This document shows positions 34,401 through 46,541 of a stretch of DNA of 64,000 nucleotides, piece after piece. Position numbers and translations under genes: made by a program. This stretch comes from Harmonia axyridis (Eukaryota > Arthropoda > Insecta > Coleoptera > Coccinellidae): positions 7,628,501-7,692,500 of the forward strand of contig NC_059501.1 in assembly GCF_914767665.1 (NCBI RefSeq), given 5' to 3'. The stretch's first letter is position 1. Each line of letters begins with the position of its first letter. The notes under the pieces are model-generated. The model did no database searches. It was not told where the DNA came from and saw only the letters and a list, made by a program, of their open reading frames with translations.

Positions 34401-35480
34401 CTAGTTTTCGTGTCAACTATTCAACAAACTGTTGATATGGTTTGAGGAAAACCAAATTTCAACATCTCCTAAAAGGAGTTTTAAAGCTCCATCCTTTTGT
34501 AACGATGATATGAGTACCTACTTCCTGATGTATTCACATCCAATTCAACATCATTTTGTGCAGTGTTAAAATGATCTGCCACGACAATTTAAGAAAAAAA
34601 ATCCTATGAACATGGGCTTGCAATCGCTTTGTTTTCGAGATATAGTTTGTTAAAATTTAATTGTATTATTCTCATAGCCCTTCCCTTCACACATATTTTA
34701 TTTAAATTTAGTACATATATTTTAAATTGAAGTTTTCCTCATGTGATATGCTGATTATGAATGCAAATCTACAGGGTGATATTTCTTTTCTGGAACAGTA
34801 TATGCTTCCTTTCCCCAGAACAGAAGTTAAAGAAAATGCGAAGAAAACTTTGGTCCAGTACTACACTTTAGGGTTTCTTGTAGTTTTGTTGGTTCTGCTA
34901 CTGATTTCGAGAAGAAATTTCAAACAATTCTCTCGTAATCCTTAGGGAAATCCACATTATTTTTAAGATCCAGTTAGTAATCTGTGATGAATAAATTAAT
35001 CACAAGTTTTGGTACCTACTTAGTCACCAAATTCAGCAAAGATTAATGAGAATTCGATGAACTGGTATAATCATCATAAAAAAAGTAGAACTACTAGAAA
35101 CACCCTGTAATTCGAAAATAATCCGTTTGCAACTCCATACTTTTTTCCTTAAATTATCCAAGGAATTTCTCATTTTCTTTTGAACCTCCAATTGGGGAAC
35201 ATCCTGTATTTCTGTGGCAACAGATGCGATCATGTTGAAATTTTTCATGTATGTATAGAATAACAATTTCAAGCTTCGTGCTTAATTTCACGTGGACAGC
35301 ATTACGAGAAACATAGAAAATTTTGGAAGTATAGAAAAAGAAAAATTATGAAAGCACCGTTTTGAAAGGATATTTCAAACGCTCGCTAATTCATGGGCCA
35401 ATTGCATCATTGGAGACCACACATGCAAATCAGTACTTTCCTAATGTTTCCTCAATTTTCTCATCTGAAAAGCATGTTTT
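34401..35480. other. Intergenic, nothing recognised
   Basis: A 72-codon frame at 34727-34945 has a hydrophobic C-terminal stretch (LGFLVVLLVLLLI) but no other support. A CACCCTGTA repeat end lies at 35100. Confidence 0.3.
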
Positions 35481-35990
35481 TGGCGTAAAAAATTGATTCC
35501 TTTTCTTGATTGCTCGGCACCAATCAAATCCAAACATCACACCATCAACCTACCATCATTAATTAAAAAAAAATCAAAATCGGCACTCTTCCCCCACCCT
35601 TCGAACGTCGATAGACGATCGTTTAGCGACTTTAACAAACGACAAATTAATTGGGTTCGATTCCGCCCATCGAAAATCCGATAATCAGTCAACATTAACA
35701 ACTGGAGAAGAGTAGTCTTTGACAACTTCCATCAGGATGCCATACAAATTTTCACTTGTAATGCCGACGGGCCACGATCAATCTTTTATTTTTTTCGAAT
35801 GACTCGGCGAATTTCTGACCTAATAGAATCACTTATTATAATATCTCGAGTAATTGTTCAAATAGAGATCTCTTACTGTCCCGCCGCGCTATGATTGATA
35901 GATACTCCTACGTTTGTTGGTGTTAAAACAGTGATCTGGTAGCCGGATCTTTGGAAAGATTAGAGGTTTGTTCTGTCCTTTGACGATCCT
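35481..35990. other. Candidate regulatory stretch rich in homeodomain-type cores
   Basis: Repeat-free, moderately G+C-richer sequence with CATTAATTAA (about 35557), AAATTAATTGGG (about 35643) and several GATAATC/CAATC motifs. No coding support. Confidence 0.3.
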
Positions 35991-36215
35991 GGCGTATGGG
36001 TAACCTAAAAGGGGATGGAACTGATGAATCTTAATAATTCAATCACTAGAAAATAAAATGAGGAAAGCACCGACGTGAAGTCGTGAGCTCTCGTTCATTC
36101 ATGCACCCTTGAAAATTCTGGAATAAAAACGCCTAGCCACCTACAGAATTTCGCGTTTTCAGAACCATAAAAAATTCATGAGGAATATCGAGAAAAGAAA
36201 CCTAATACATAAACG

Positions 36216-37146
36216 TACAACTTGCTAATGCCGTTTTTTTCCGAAATTCGAGGCTTTATTGTGAAAAACCATGATTCAAAGTATTGTCCATCGCTTGCTA
36301 CTACCTTCTCCCATTTTTCGGACAGCGTACGAATCCCACTTTGAGAAAACTGTTCATCTTTTGAATCGATCCAATTTATCTCTTCTTCTTCTTCTCTTTC
36401 AGCTATTCACCATCCACTCTTGAATGAAAGCCTCCTCCATACTCTTCCACACTGGTCTATCTCTGGCCTGATTCAGCCAGTTTCTACCTGTTATCTGTCG
36501 GATGGCGTCCACCCATCTTCTTTGTGGTCTGCCTTTCTTCTTCTGGACCCAAGAGGTCTCCATTGTAGTGTTCTTTGTGTCCATCTGCTGCTGTCCTGCC
36601 TGGCTATTTGACCAGCCCATTCCCACTTTTTGACCGCTATTTCCTCCATGATCCAATTTATACTTCTTCAAGTACTGGTCATCCAGGCCTTGTGCCCTTG
36701 ATCGAAACAAGTGATAGTCCGAGAGAGCAACGACTGGAGAATACGGTGGGTGGTGTAGGACTTTCAACGTTTCCAAGTATGTATTGACCACTTTCGCATC
36801 ATGGCGTTGACCATTGTCATGCTGTAAAATCACTTTATCATGTCTCTCGTTGTATTGCGGCCGTTTGTCTTTAAATGCTCGGCTCGAACGCATTAATTGC
36901 GTTCGGTAACGATCGCCTGTGATTGTTTCAGTCGGTTTTAACAACTCAAAATACACTACGCCGCGTGTGTCCCACCAAATATGATGGGACCTTGGAACCA
37001 AGAATATTCGGTTTGGCCATCGACGTGCAAGCATGTCCGGGATATTCCAATGATTTTCTGCGCTTGTTATTATCGTAATAGGCCCATTTTTCGTCTCCAG
37101 TCACAATGTGATGCATAAATCCCGCCCGTCTTAGCCTTGCAAGCAA
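36216..37146 (-). pseudogene. Mariner family M2 transposase, interrupted
   Basis: The minus strand reads FMHHIVTGDEKWAYYDNNKRRKS (first Asp), then IWWDTRGVVYFELLKP, LQHDN (second Asp) and HHPPYSPVVALSDYHLF (third Asp), the mariner DD34D core. A frameshift separates the first two blocks near 37000. After SDYHLF the frame runs into an inserted non-LTR fragment (36380-36649), beyond which the mariner C-terminus resumes to GTACAACTTGC (36216). It is related to 24297-24753 and 49488-50202. Confidence 0.8.
36380..36649 (-). mobile_element. Non-LTR retrotransposon 3' fragment inserted in mariner
   Basis: The insert carries the end of a reverse-transcriptase ORF on the minus strand (KKKGRPQRRWVDAIRQITG, then NWLNQARDRPVWKSMEEAF), the usual C-terminus of RTE/CR1-like elements. 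It ends in a (GAA)-rich tail at 36380-36400. It is bounded by a perfect 12-bp target-site duplication, GATCCAATTTAT, at 36368-36379 and 36650-36661. At 270 bp it is strongly 5'-truncated. The joined 211-codon frame with the mariner is an accident of this insertion. Confidence 0.9.
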
Positions 37147-37520
37147 CGGTTGTTCTTAATTTCTGCATTCAATCGATCCAATAACGTTATGTTATGTTTA
37201 CTGTTGTTGGTTTTACTTTTATCAATGTACCATATACCATGCTTGTCCCAAACAACCATAGATGCCATAACCTCAACTGCTGATGTTTGAGATGTTCACC
37301 GACTGCTTCCCAATAAGCTGACGAACTTTTTGAGTCCAGAATCTATTGAAGAATCCATGATTCATCCACTGTCACATGTCTTGTTTTTTTTGCTTAAACA
37401 ACTCCAAATAGCAAATGTTTCTCATGGACAAATGTTCACGCAAAATAGTGAATATGCTGCCTTCTGGTATCTTTAACTCCAACAAAAACAAAGGTAGCAT
37501 CAATAAGCTGTCAGTATCTC
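37147..37520 (-). pseudogene. Mariner fossil (irritans-like), partial
   Basis: Minus-strand phrases include HGIWYIDKSKTNN and LLDRLNAEIKNN, the block between the first and second Asp of irritans-like mariners, with decayed WMNHG/ILDSKS sequence upstream. It abuts the N-terminal edge of the M2 mariner at about 37146. Confidence 0.55.
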
Positions 37521-38500
37521 TATCCGGCCTTAATTTCTGAAAATTTGAGAAAGAAAATTATATAACATTGTCGCTGTCATCTCTGTGGGAGTCTTATTGG
37601 GTGAGAAGATACCTGGATCTGCATAAAAGAGTATTGGAAGTTTCTCCCTGAGCTGTGATTTATGGTGAGGCTCTGGGTTAATGAAGCAAAGCAGCCTTTC
37701 AGAATATACCCTCTCCACTTTTTAATTCTCATCTCACAAGTACACAGAGCCAGCGTGGTGTTACTTTTGATGCCTTTTTGCAAAAACATTGGCTTGTTAA
37801 CCTTCCTTCAATAATGCTACATATATCCTAGTGATCATAGTCAATTTATGGCCTCTAACTATATGGATGTATTATTGTGTTATGACTCCCTATCATATAG
37901 AATTTGTCTTGTGAAACCTTACCAATTGTTGTTATAAAGAGGTGCACCGTTTGCTGTTTTTCGACTGGTTCTTGTATAAATAACTGTCGCGGTAGAATCC
38001 GCTTATCAAGGAGTACCAAAATAAATAAAAAACTGCAAAAGAATTAGATTTTATTATGTTTATGTCTTCTGTTTTAGTTTTTCTATTGAGAGTCTCCTAG
38101 ACCTTATAATTCCAAACCTTCGTTGAAAATACGTAGCAATTTTTTGTAGGACACGATGCATAAATCTTGTTAGACATTCCAACTTAGTTAAAATCAGTTT
38201 AGTGTCCCGTGTTCGTAAAAATCCCAAACTACAAAAAAAAAAGGAACAAAACCAATTAAGACCATATCTGGGATTCTTCAGATTCAATCGATATGGCCCG
38301 CAGCATCACGTCTAGAGGATCTTAGAGGATCTGTAGGGGCGGGGGGGCCATCGAGTCGCCTAAGATTGACAGGCAATCAACTCAGTGGCTTGGAAGAGCT
38401 CTAACTGATAGATGCCCACAGAATCTTAATACCTTCTCGTTTGAACTGCGTGATTCCAGGACTATCGGTCGTTCTCCCTCTGAGTAATTTCATTCGAAAC
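37521..38500. other. Intergenic, nothing recognised
   Basis: Contains a GGGGCGGGGGGGCC run at 38336. Minus frames at 37530-37789 and 38060-38287 show no domains. Confidence 0.3.
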
Positions 38501-38615
38501 ATTTTAATTATAAAAGGCTCTCTAATTACCCGCGCGCTCGTGTGAATATGAGGTAATTAGAGGTATTTTGCTTGTCTAGGAAAAGTGTTAATTATACGTG
38601 TTAATTAATCATGCT
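38501..38615. promoter_or_regulatory. Cluster of homeodomain-type sites with an 11-bp palindromic pair
   Basis: TAATTA-type cores occur at about 38504, 38523, 38554, 38590 and 38602. Two form the exact inverted repeat CTCTAATTACC (38520-38530) and GGTAATTAGAG (38552-38562), 21 bp apart. In a Hox region such a cluster is a good enhancer candidate. Function is inferred; homeodomain cores are frequent in AT-rich DNA, but an exact 11-bp inverted pair is not. Confidence 0.45.
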
Positions 38616-38884
38616 CTATAAGCAGAGCTGAATGCGACTTATTGATTGTTTTCACACTGGTGATTACGGACTGCTGAGAGAATAAAAAGTTTGCTTTTGT
38701 TAGATTTTAATTATAAGTGCGTAATTTGCGTGTAAATTGAAACCGTTGGAGATATTTTAATGTAAGGTTATTTTCTACGGATTTAAAGCAGTTGGTATGG
38801 TTCAACTACAGATTGTTCAGGAAATAAGCTTCCTGCGCTTGTTCATTCATGCGCCGATAGGATCGCACAGAACTATATAACGGG

Positions 38885-39590
38885 TCAATTAAAAAGTCCC
38901 CGGTCTACCAGAGTAAAACACATTTTTTTGGCAAAATTCGATTTTATTATTCAACACAGTTGCCTTCGAGGGCAATGCAGCAATTATAGCGATCTTTCAA
39001 CTTTTCGATACCATTTTTGTAGTACGATTTGTCTTTCGTTTCAAAATAGACCTCAGTTTTGGCAATTATTTCTTCATTGGCGCTAAATTTCTATCCAGCG
39101 AGCATTCTTTCTAGGTCTGAGAACAGGAAAAAGTCACTGGGGGCCAGATTTGGCGAATACGGTGGATGCAGAAGCAATTCGAAGCCCAATTCATGTAATT
39201 TAGCCATTGTTTTCATTGATTTGTGACGCGGCGCATTGTCTTGATGAAACAGCCTCTTTGTTTTCTTCAAACGGTGCCGTTTTTTTTAACGATTTCATCC
39301 TTTAAAGTCTTTAAACGATTCAATAACGCTATATATTAATCGCTGTTGATGGTCTGGCCTTTTTGAAGGTAATTAATGAATATTATACCTTGCGCATCCC
39401 AGAATACTGATGCCATAACCATGTGAGCTGACTGTTGAAGTCATGTTTCATCCATTGTCACATATCGACCTAAAAAGTCAGGTTTTTTGCAGCTTCAAAG
39501 ACTGCTCAGAATCTTTAACACGTTATTGCTTTTGATCGATTGTAAGCTCGCGCGGCACCCTTTTTGCACACAGCTTTCTCATGTACAGGG
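38885..39590 (-). pseudogene. Mariner transposase fossil
   Basis: The left end AAAAAGTCCCCGGTCTACCA is typical of an irritans-like mariner. The minus strand reads YFETKDKSYYKNGIEKLKDR (C-terminus), a decayed SDFFLFSD third-Asp region, QDNAP-like second-Asp region and KARPSTAI. Several stops and frameshifts occur. Confidence 0.75.
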
Positions 39591-40555
39591 TGGGCAAATA
39601 AGCGAGGTAAGCGGCTATATCTCAGGATCCACTCATCGTAGAGACTTGCGGTGAAAAACACTGGAAATTGTTTTGAAGTTCATACCTCTACCGCTAGGGG
39701 GCGTAATAGCTACCGTTGAGTAGAAAAATGAATTTTCTGCGAAAATGTTTCATATGAAGTTGAAGAAAAAATATCATCACTGTATTCCTTGGCAAATTCT
39801 CTATCTTTTTAAATTGTCACTTTCGATTTTACATCAAATAAGTGTAGGTGAAAGGGAGAAATCTGACTGATTGAAACGCCTGTAACTTCAGTTTGGCCCA
39901 ACATTTTTGAGCAAATTAGATCTCGTCTGAAAGATAATATCTTGTTGATTGAGGACGAAATATACTCATGATAAATTTGTTTTTGCTGCTTTCGATAGGG
40001 GGTGCTAAGTCATAAGTTCATTGTTTTGTTCATTTTACTCCGAAATTTCAAATTTAATGATAGGATTTTCTTAACAGAAACAGAAATTCTATCAAATTTG
40101 CATGAAAAAACCTGAAGGCCGCAAAAGGGATAATTTCAGGCGTTCTGAAGTTATGGCCGAAAGAAGATATTCTTCAACTGATGCACTGAAAAACTAAATT
40201 GTGTCTTCTTTCGGCCATAACTCCAGAACGCCTGAAGCTATCGCTTTGCGACCTTTTGGTTTTTTCATACAAATTTGATGGGATTTCTGATTCTGTCAGA
40301 ACCTAAAGACAATTTGGTTTTTCGCAGTGCATCAGTTGAAGAATATCTTCTTTCGGCCATAACTTCAGAACGCCTGAAATTATCGCTTTGCGACCTTCAG
40401 GTTTTTTCATGCAAATTTGATGAAATTTCCGTTTCTGTTAAGAAAATCCTATCAATACATTTGAAATTTCGGAGTAAAATGAATAAAACAATGAACTTCT
40501 GACTTAGCGCCCCCTATCGAAAGCAGCAAAAACAAATTTATCATGAGTATATAAT
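39591..40555. repeat. MITE/foldback with 242-bp inverted arms
   Basis: An ACAGGGTGGGCAAATAAGCG end at 39591 leads into a long foldback. Arms 39961-40202 and 40310-40551 are inverted copies with roughly one difference per 15-20 bp by eye. The 107-bp spacer holds a further direct copy of part of the right arm (CTTCTTTCGGCCATAAC). A transcript across it would form long double-stranded RNA. No coding. Confidence 0.8.
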
Positions 40556-41304
40556 TTCTCGTAAACGTAATACAATATTTTACAACAGTAAAGGAAATAA
40601 TAAACCTAAATAAAACATTAGAAGATTAGAAACATTAGTGATGTCAGGAACTTTTGGATACTCGTTCGTAAGCCAATTGAAGACCACAGAATAGCATACA
40701 TTCATATGTGGCTCAAAAGCTCCTGACTCAATGTTAGTGATAGTGCATTCAGAATTTTTGAGTCTATCATAATTCAAACCCACATAGATATTTAATTCAT
40801 TTTTTTTCAAACGATTTCTAGGATTTACGACAGGTAAATGATCATAAAATAAAATGGATTATTAACATGAGTGCTTTCGTTAACGATACAGAGAAGCATT
40901 TAAATTTTTTATTAACTTTTTCAGTTTTTGTTAGGAAATGTACTTTTCAAAGAGACATTATATAGAGCTATCATTAGGTGTTTTTCGGACACAGATTGAT
41001 GTAAGTCCGTCAATAATGTTGTCTATTCGTTCCGCTCCGTTTGATTCACGAAAAGTTTTCCGCTCAAGAACAAAATAGGTATTTCATTTAAATATCATTT
41101 TAGTATAATGATAGTTGGCCACGTCAGGTGAGTGGATTGGAGGATTCACATCGACTTGCTCCGTCAATTTCCGGCCAAGATTAGCCTATGGCGTTATTCC
41201 CATGAAAATTGATGTTTTTGTTGCCGACAAAAAATTTAGGCGGATTTCAATGGAAGCTTGTTATGTTTCTTCCTCCTAACTAGTAATAGTATATTAGGTA
41301 TATC
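40556..41304. other. Intergenic, nothing recognised
   Basis: The minus frame at 40580-40810 is unidentified. Confidence 0.3.
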
Positions 41305-41650
41305 TACAGGCTGTCTCAAATTCGATGCACACCGAAAACATCTCGAGAACTATTTATAAGAAATAGAGAAAAAATCATCAAGGAAACACGATCTCTTTTT
41401 TCGAAATCAATATCTCGATTCGTTCTCGATTTACAGGGTGTTTTTGAAAAATTAGTGTTTCAAATATTTCGCTATGACTTGGTTTCTGTTCGAGATATTC
41501 GAAAAATTATATTAGAACATTATTTTCAGGAATTTTTATGGTTTAAATAATACTTATAACAAATCATAGAAATTAATAACCTTTTTGAGATATAGAGGAG
41601 AGTTAGCATTTTATAAATATGTGACACGCTATAAATGACCTGATTACACT
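41305..41650 (+). repeat. Dispersed repeat R1, copy 2, with first flank duplicate
   Basis: 41305-41480 matches 31090-31275. 41550-41650 (AACAAATCATAGAAATTAAT to GACACGCTATAA) is repeated at 42598-42705 on the other side of the T2 transposon. Confidence 0.6.
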
Positions 41651-41654
41651 TATA

Positions 41655-42582
41655 AAGGGTGTTTTTTTAGAGCTATAGAACTTTAAATTGCAATAAAACA
41701 ACGGTGGATTATTCGATTCACATGAATTTCATTTATCCGCAAGAAAATCTTGTGGCATTACATTTTAAATATGATATCTGGCATATGACCGCCACGGCTG
41801 GCTCGGATGTAGTCCAATCTAGACATCCAATTTTCGATGACTTTTTCCAACATTTGTGGCCGTATATCGGCAATAACACGGCGAATGTTGTCTTCCAAAT
41901 GGTCAAGCGTTTGTGGCTTATCCGTATAGACCAATGACTTTACATAGCCCCACAGAAAGTAGTCTAGCGGTGTTAAATCACAAGATCTTGGAGGCCAATT
42001 AACAGGTCCAAAACGTGAAATTAGGCGGTCACCAAACATGTCTTTCAATAAATCAATTGTGGCACGAGCTGTGTGACATGTTGCGCCGTCTTCTTGAAAC
42101 CACATCTCCTGGACATCATGGTTGTTCAATTCAGGAATGAAAAAGTTAATAGTCATGGCTCTATACCGATCACCATTGACTGTAACGTTCTGGCCATCAT
42201 CGTTTTTGAAGAAGTACGGACCAATGATTCCACCAGCCCATAAAGCACTCCGAACAGTCAGTTTTTCTGGATGTAACGGTGTTTCGACATACACTTGAGG
42301 ATTAGCATCACTCCAAATGCGGCAGTTTTGTAAGTTGACGTAGCCATTCAACCAGAAGTGATGAAAGATAAAATGGACGTAGTGCGCGATACGTATTCCG
42401 CACAGAACCATTATTTTCGAAATAAAATTGCACTATTTGCAAACGTTGTTCAGGCTTGAGTCTTTTCATGATGAATTGCCAAACCAAACTGAGAATTAAT
42501 CACTTGACAGCTGTTAAATTGGTCGCCATCTTGAACAGTAATGCCAACTCAAAGTTATATACCTCGAATAAAAAACATTCGT
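41655..42582 (-). mobile_element. Tc1/mariner family T2, copy 2
   Basis: Left end AAGGGTGTTTTTTTAGAGCT after TA; right end TATACCTCGAATAAAAAACA with a decayed terminus. It carries a minus-strand transposase with an N-terminal internal deletion whose left breakpoint matches copy 3 at 51957-52906. Confidence 0.85.
41758..42460 (-). pseudogene. T2 transposase, copy 2
   Basis: A 217-codon open frame (41758-42411) reads FWLNGYVNLQNCRIWSDANP, EKLTVRSALWAGGIIGPYFF, WFQEDGATCHTARATIDLLK and PPRSCDLTPLDYFLWGYVK. Second and third Asp are present, but the first (FSDEAHF) has become FHHFW. Upstream, the original frame ends in NNGSVRNTYRALRP, after which the DNA-binding domain (about 120 residues in relatives) is deleted. 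The apparent start MVLCGIRIAHYV is out-of-frame sequence. It is inactive. Confidence 0.85.
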
Positions 42583-42597
42583 GATAATAGGTACTCA

Positions 42598-42705
42598 AAA
42601 CAAATCAAAGAAATTAATTACTGTTTCCGAGATATAGAGAAGGGTTAGCTTTTTTTAAATACATATGAGACACGCTATACTATGACTTTATTACACTTAT
42701 ACAAT
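42598..42705 (+). repeat. Second flank duplicate around T2 copy 2
   Basis: AACAAATCAAAGAAATTAAT to GAGACACGCTATA corresponds to 41550-41650 with moderate divergence. It is far longer than a TA target duplication. Confidence 0.65.
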
Positions 42706-43159
42706 AGAAACAATATTAATTATTTCATACGAATGTTGAAAAATATATGAGGTGTCCCATTCAAATTTTTCAGAAACGTCCTGATATAAAGTATTGGCAA
42801 GATCGAAAATTATAAAGGTTGTTTGAAAAAAAATTCTCCAGAAATATCCGTAAAAATATGAGTCCTCGTTAGTTATGATATATAGACGAAATTGTGATAA
42901 GATAAGCTATCTAATGATGCAATAGTATATTGGGTGCGCCGTTTGAAATAAGAAAGTTGTTATCTGTTTCCAGTATAGTCAGAAATAGTAGAGATCTCAA
43001 AATAGAAGAGAAGAAGATCATTATCTCAAACCCCAACAAGCAAATTTTCAACAAAGAATTATGATTAGTTAGCCATCAACCTCTAATAGGCCATCGCGGT
43101 GAATCACTCTGTATATCAAGCTGAATCGTGCTTAAAGAGATATTTTTGCTAGATTAGAT
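42706..43159. other. Intergenic, nothing recognised
   Basis: No feature identified. Confidence 0.3.
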
Positions 43160-43292
43160 TAATTGACAAACTATACCTATTTAGGTAGGCAGGAAGATAT
43201 CGCTTTAGTGATATGCTCACCTACTGCACAATGTAATAAATAATGTAACACTTTGTTATGGCAATAAAGAATTATTATTATTATTATATTTT
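43160..43292 (+). mobile_element. Non-LTR retrotransposon 3' end
   Basis: A nested hairpin (AGGTAG...CACCTACT around ATATCGCTTTAGTGATAT) is followed by GCAATAAAGAATT and an (ATT)n run. This 3' hairpin plus short-repeat tail is typical of RTE/CR1-like ends. No coding part remains. Confidence 0.55.
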
Positions 43293-46200
43293 TAACTTGA
43301 TGTGTCCAAGTCGTTTCGTTAACAAATATAACGAATTTTCTTATTTTCGGTTCTTGATTTTTGTGAAATTGGATATACCTATTATCAGGCAAAAGGTAAT
43401 TAATTTATGCGACGGTAAAATCACTTCAGCCTGGCAATCCCAAACTGCTGTCTAGTCAAAAGTTACTGATAAGTTATCTAGAAAGCAGCACCATGCGACA
43501 TTTCGTTTTGAATGACGAACGAATTATCTGAATCATTTCTTTGAAAACTACTTCGTCATCCCAATAAACAAGATAATAATAATAATAAATATGTCAAGTT
43601 CATGGACTGATAATAGTTATTCATTCATCTGAAAACAACAATTTATCGACTAATACAAATAGAGATCAAATTATATAAAAATAAAAAAACGAAAATGTAC
43701 TATAGAAAGGAGCTCGAGGGAGTGAAAATCAAATCAAAACAACCCCCTCAAAATCCAATTGAAAACTTGAAATTCATTACAAAAATGATGCCACCGAAGA
43801 AATGAAGCAATCGCAATTTTGTATTAAAAATTTTCTGACTGTGTCGTTTTTTGAATAAGTAATCGAAATTAGCCACCGATATCTTTTAATTTAACTGCTT
43901 TGTACCGTTTTCTTTGGCATACCTTCCTCTTTACAATGAAATAAACATCCACTGATTTCTCTTAAAATGAACTCGTTTTTTAACCAAATGAAACTTCTTA
44001 TTGGAAAACCTTTTACATTTATCGTGCTCTTAAACATGAAGCATAAAGAAGGTATAACAATATAATAGACAACTGCCAAAACCCTTCCTCTAGCTCGTAA
44101 TTTTTATGATTTTTAAAATGGGTTACGTTGATGTGGAAATAATAAACCCCCTTAAAATTTGCAGCGTTTTTGGAGGAAAGACCTTCCGAATGTTTCTGAA
44201 GAACCTTCGACCACATGGTGTACGAATTCATAGAAAAATTACATCTTATACACCCACTCGATCGAAGAAATTACAGAAAGGGGTCCTATAAGTTATTTCT
44301 GATCTAAATGGACGTTAAAATGAATTAGGTAGGTCGTAATTTACCTCTTCTGTCAAATTATAGAGGAAGTTGGATCACAGAAAGAGTTGCATTAAAAATA
44401 GTAGCGGCATTTGTAACATCTATTGAAGAATACGTATAGGGTATAAGCATATTACATAATATATTATATGTGTTATTAGATAATGAATGACATTCGTACT
44501 CTTTTAACTCATATGGCAAATATCAGTTTCAAATGGAAAATTATAATCAGTTTATGCAGATGTTTTAACGTCTTTCCTGTTTCACTTTGTGTAGTAACAT
44601 TATATCTAACGTTTTTATACTCAATTGAGTATATTGAGTATCATCAATGAAAAATGAAATTCTAGCTTTCTTATCGAAATGTTCAATTAAGTAGTGCAAT
44701 GATATATTTTCGAATGAAAAAAATGGCTTTCATTTAATCAAACAAGATGTATCATAATTGAAGAACGTTAAAGATTGAAAATAACCATATATTATTCCAT
44801 ATTCAACTGGGATATACTTAATACAAAGCTATTATTCTTGGGAAGTAGGTATTTGTCTTTCATTATCCAATCTGAAAAAAAATGGAGAATATATTAAATT
44901 CGGTAAAGAAAACAAATATTATTTAATCCGGTTGTTGTTCATTTATTATATATTTTTTATTTTTGTGACAAAAGTTGTCGGATATGTATGTATATGCATC
45001 AATATTTTCCATGTTTTTTTTCATTATTGTCTGGAACATTGAAAGACTAAAGATTTCACTGAATACTCGTGAAGATTAATATAAAATCATCAATTTAACT
45101 CAATTATATTAATAACGGCTATAAGTTGGAACTATTTGAAAATTATGGCTTACACTTTTAACCTCAGGGTTGCTGGGACTTTTAGAGCATCTGTCAGATT
45201 CCATCTGCTTATTCATTAGGTCTGCATGTAGAAAATAAATATAAATGACTTTATTATGGTGAAAATAGAGTTGTTCAGGTATATCTCTGAAATTAAAGTC
45301 TGGAAATTAGTGGCAAAATAGGGAATCTAATATTCATGCAATATTTCGTTAGAATTTTATCACTTGTTTTGAAGAAATAAAGTTTTTCTTTAAATTTCAA
45401 TATTTCAAAATTCTACTGAATTTTTGTTGATAGGAATAAAAAATTATCACGAATATGATGATAGAGTAAATCTTGATGCGAAATATTTTTATTCGATGAT
45501 TTGGCACCTATATATAAATAGATGAAAGGGAGGAAAAGTATGAAATTCTTATTTTCGAATACTTTTTCGTTTCTCGGAAAAATTTTTTTCAAAAAAAAAT
45601 GATAAGTATCATTGGGTTGAAAATATCGCATAATTATCTATATTCTTATGGCTTACTTTGGCAGATCAATGATACAGCGTACACCTAATTCATAGCGAAA
45701 AAGTCACTATTTCTTTAGATATTTCAAAATGAACATGAACTGAACTGGGACGATTATTTTGAAGTAAATGTGTATTGATTATTTCGGTGTTTTGGATCAT
45801 TAGATGAGAGTTATTACGAAAATTGAACTTCAATCAATAAAATTGCGCAACTTCAAGTAAGAGTTGAAATATCTCGGGAAATACGCATCTGGTGGTAGCC
45901 AGAAACATTTATTTAGAATGATTCAATAGGGTTCAGATACATTATTAAAATAGTTATTCCATTACAACACCCAGAATTTCAATTTTGTCTAGTTCAAGAA
46001 ATATTGAGAATTTTCTTTTCGATATTCTTCTTGTATTTTCTATGCATTCAACACGAAATTTGGCATGAACTTATACATATACTATTGCCATTCTACATCC
46101 AAATGAAAATTTTCATTTCTATTGAACCTGCAATTTTGAATTTAACAGGATTAGGTACAAAATATCGAAAATCGAAAAAATTCGAATTTCTGAAACTGAA

Positions 46201-46400
46201 AATTTAAAGTTTATAAATCTTTCCGTTCCAGAGTTATCGTGTTTACGGACGGACAGAATCGAATTTGAGTACGGATTCGTCATCAGCCAGTCGAACCTTA
46301 TCGTTTAAGACCATTCCCTACTCAAAATCCGAAAATAACAAACATTATGCCAAAATCACGTAAATCTAATATATTTTCCAATCTTCCCAATGAATTTTTC
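43293..46400. other. AT-rich intergenic, nothing recognised
   Basis: Frames at 43258-43455, 44106-44291 and 45413-45631 have no support. Confidence 0.35.
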
Positions 46401-46541
46401 ACCCCCTACATCCCTTCCCCTTGCTCCCCCAGCCTCAGATTCAAATTCCTGTACGAATTCGGGCAAGAATTCATCCCAGGCAAGGCATTCATGAGGTGAA
46501 TACTGATCAATACACCCATGGCTGCTGGAGATTAGCTATTT

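Noticed and set aside
34727..34945. 72-codon frame with a hydrophobic C-terminal segment
   Set aside because: A single hydrophobic run in AT-rich DNA; no family, splice or promoter support.
36399..37034. A novel 211-residue fusion gene
   Set aside because: It is a mariner frame read into a non-LTR insertion bounded by target-site duplications.
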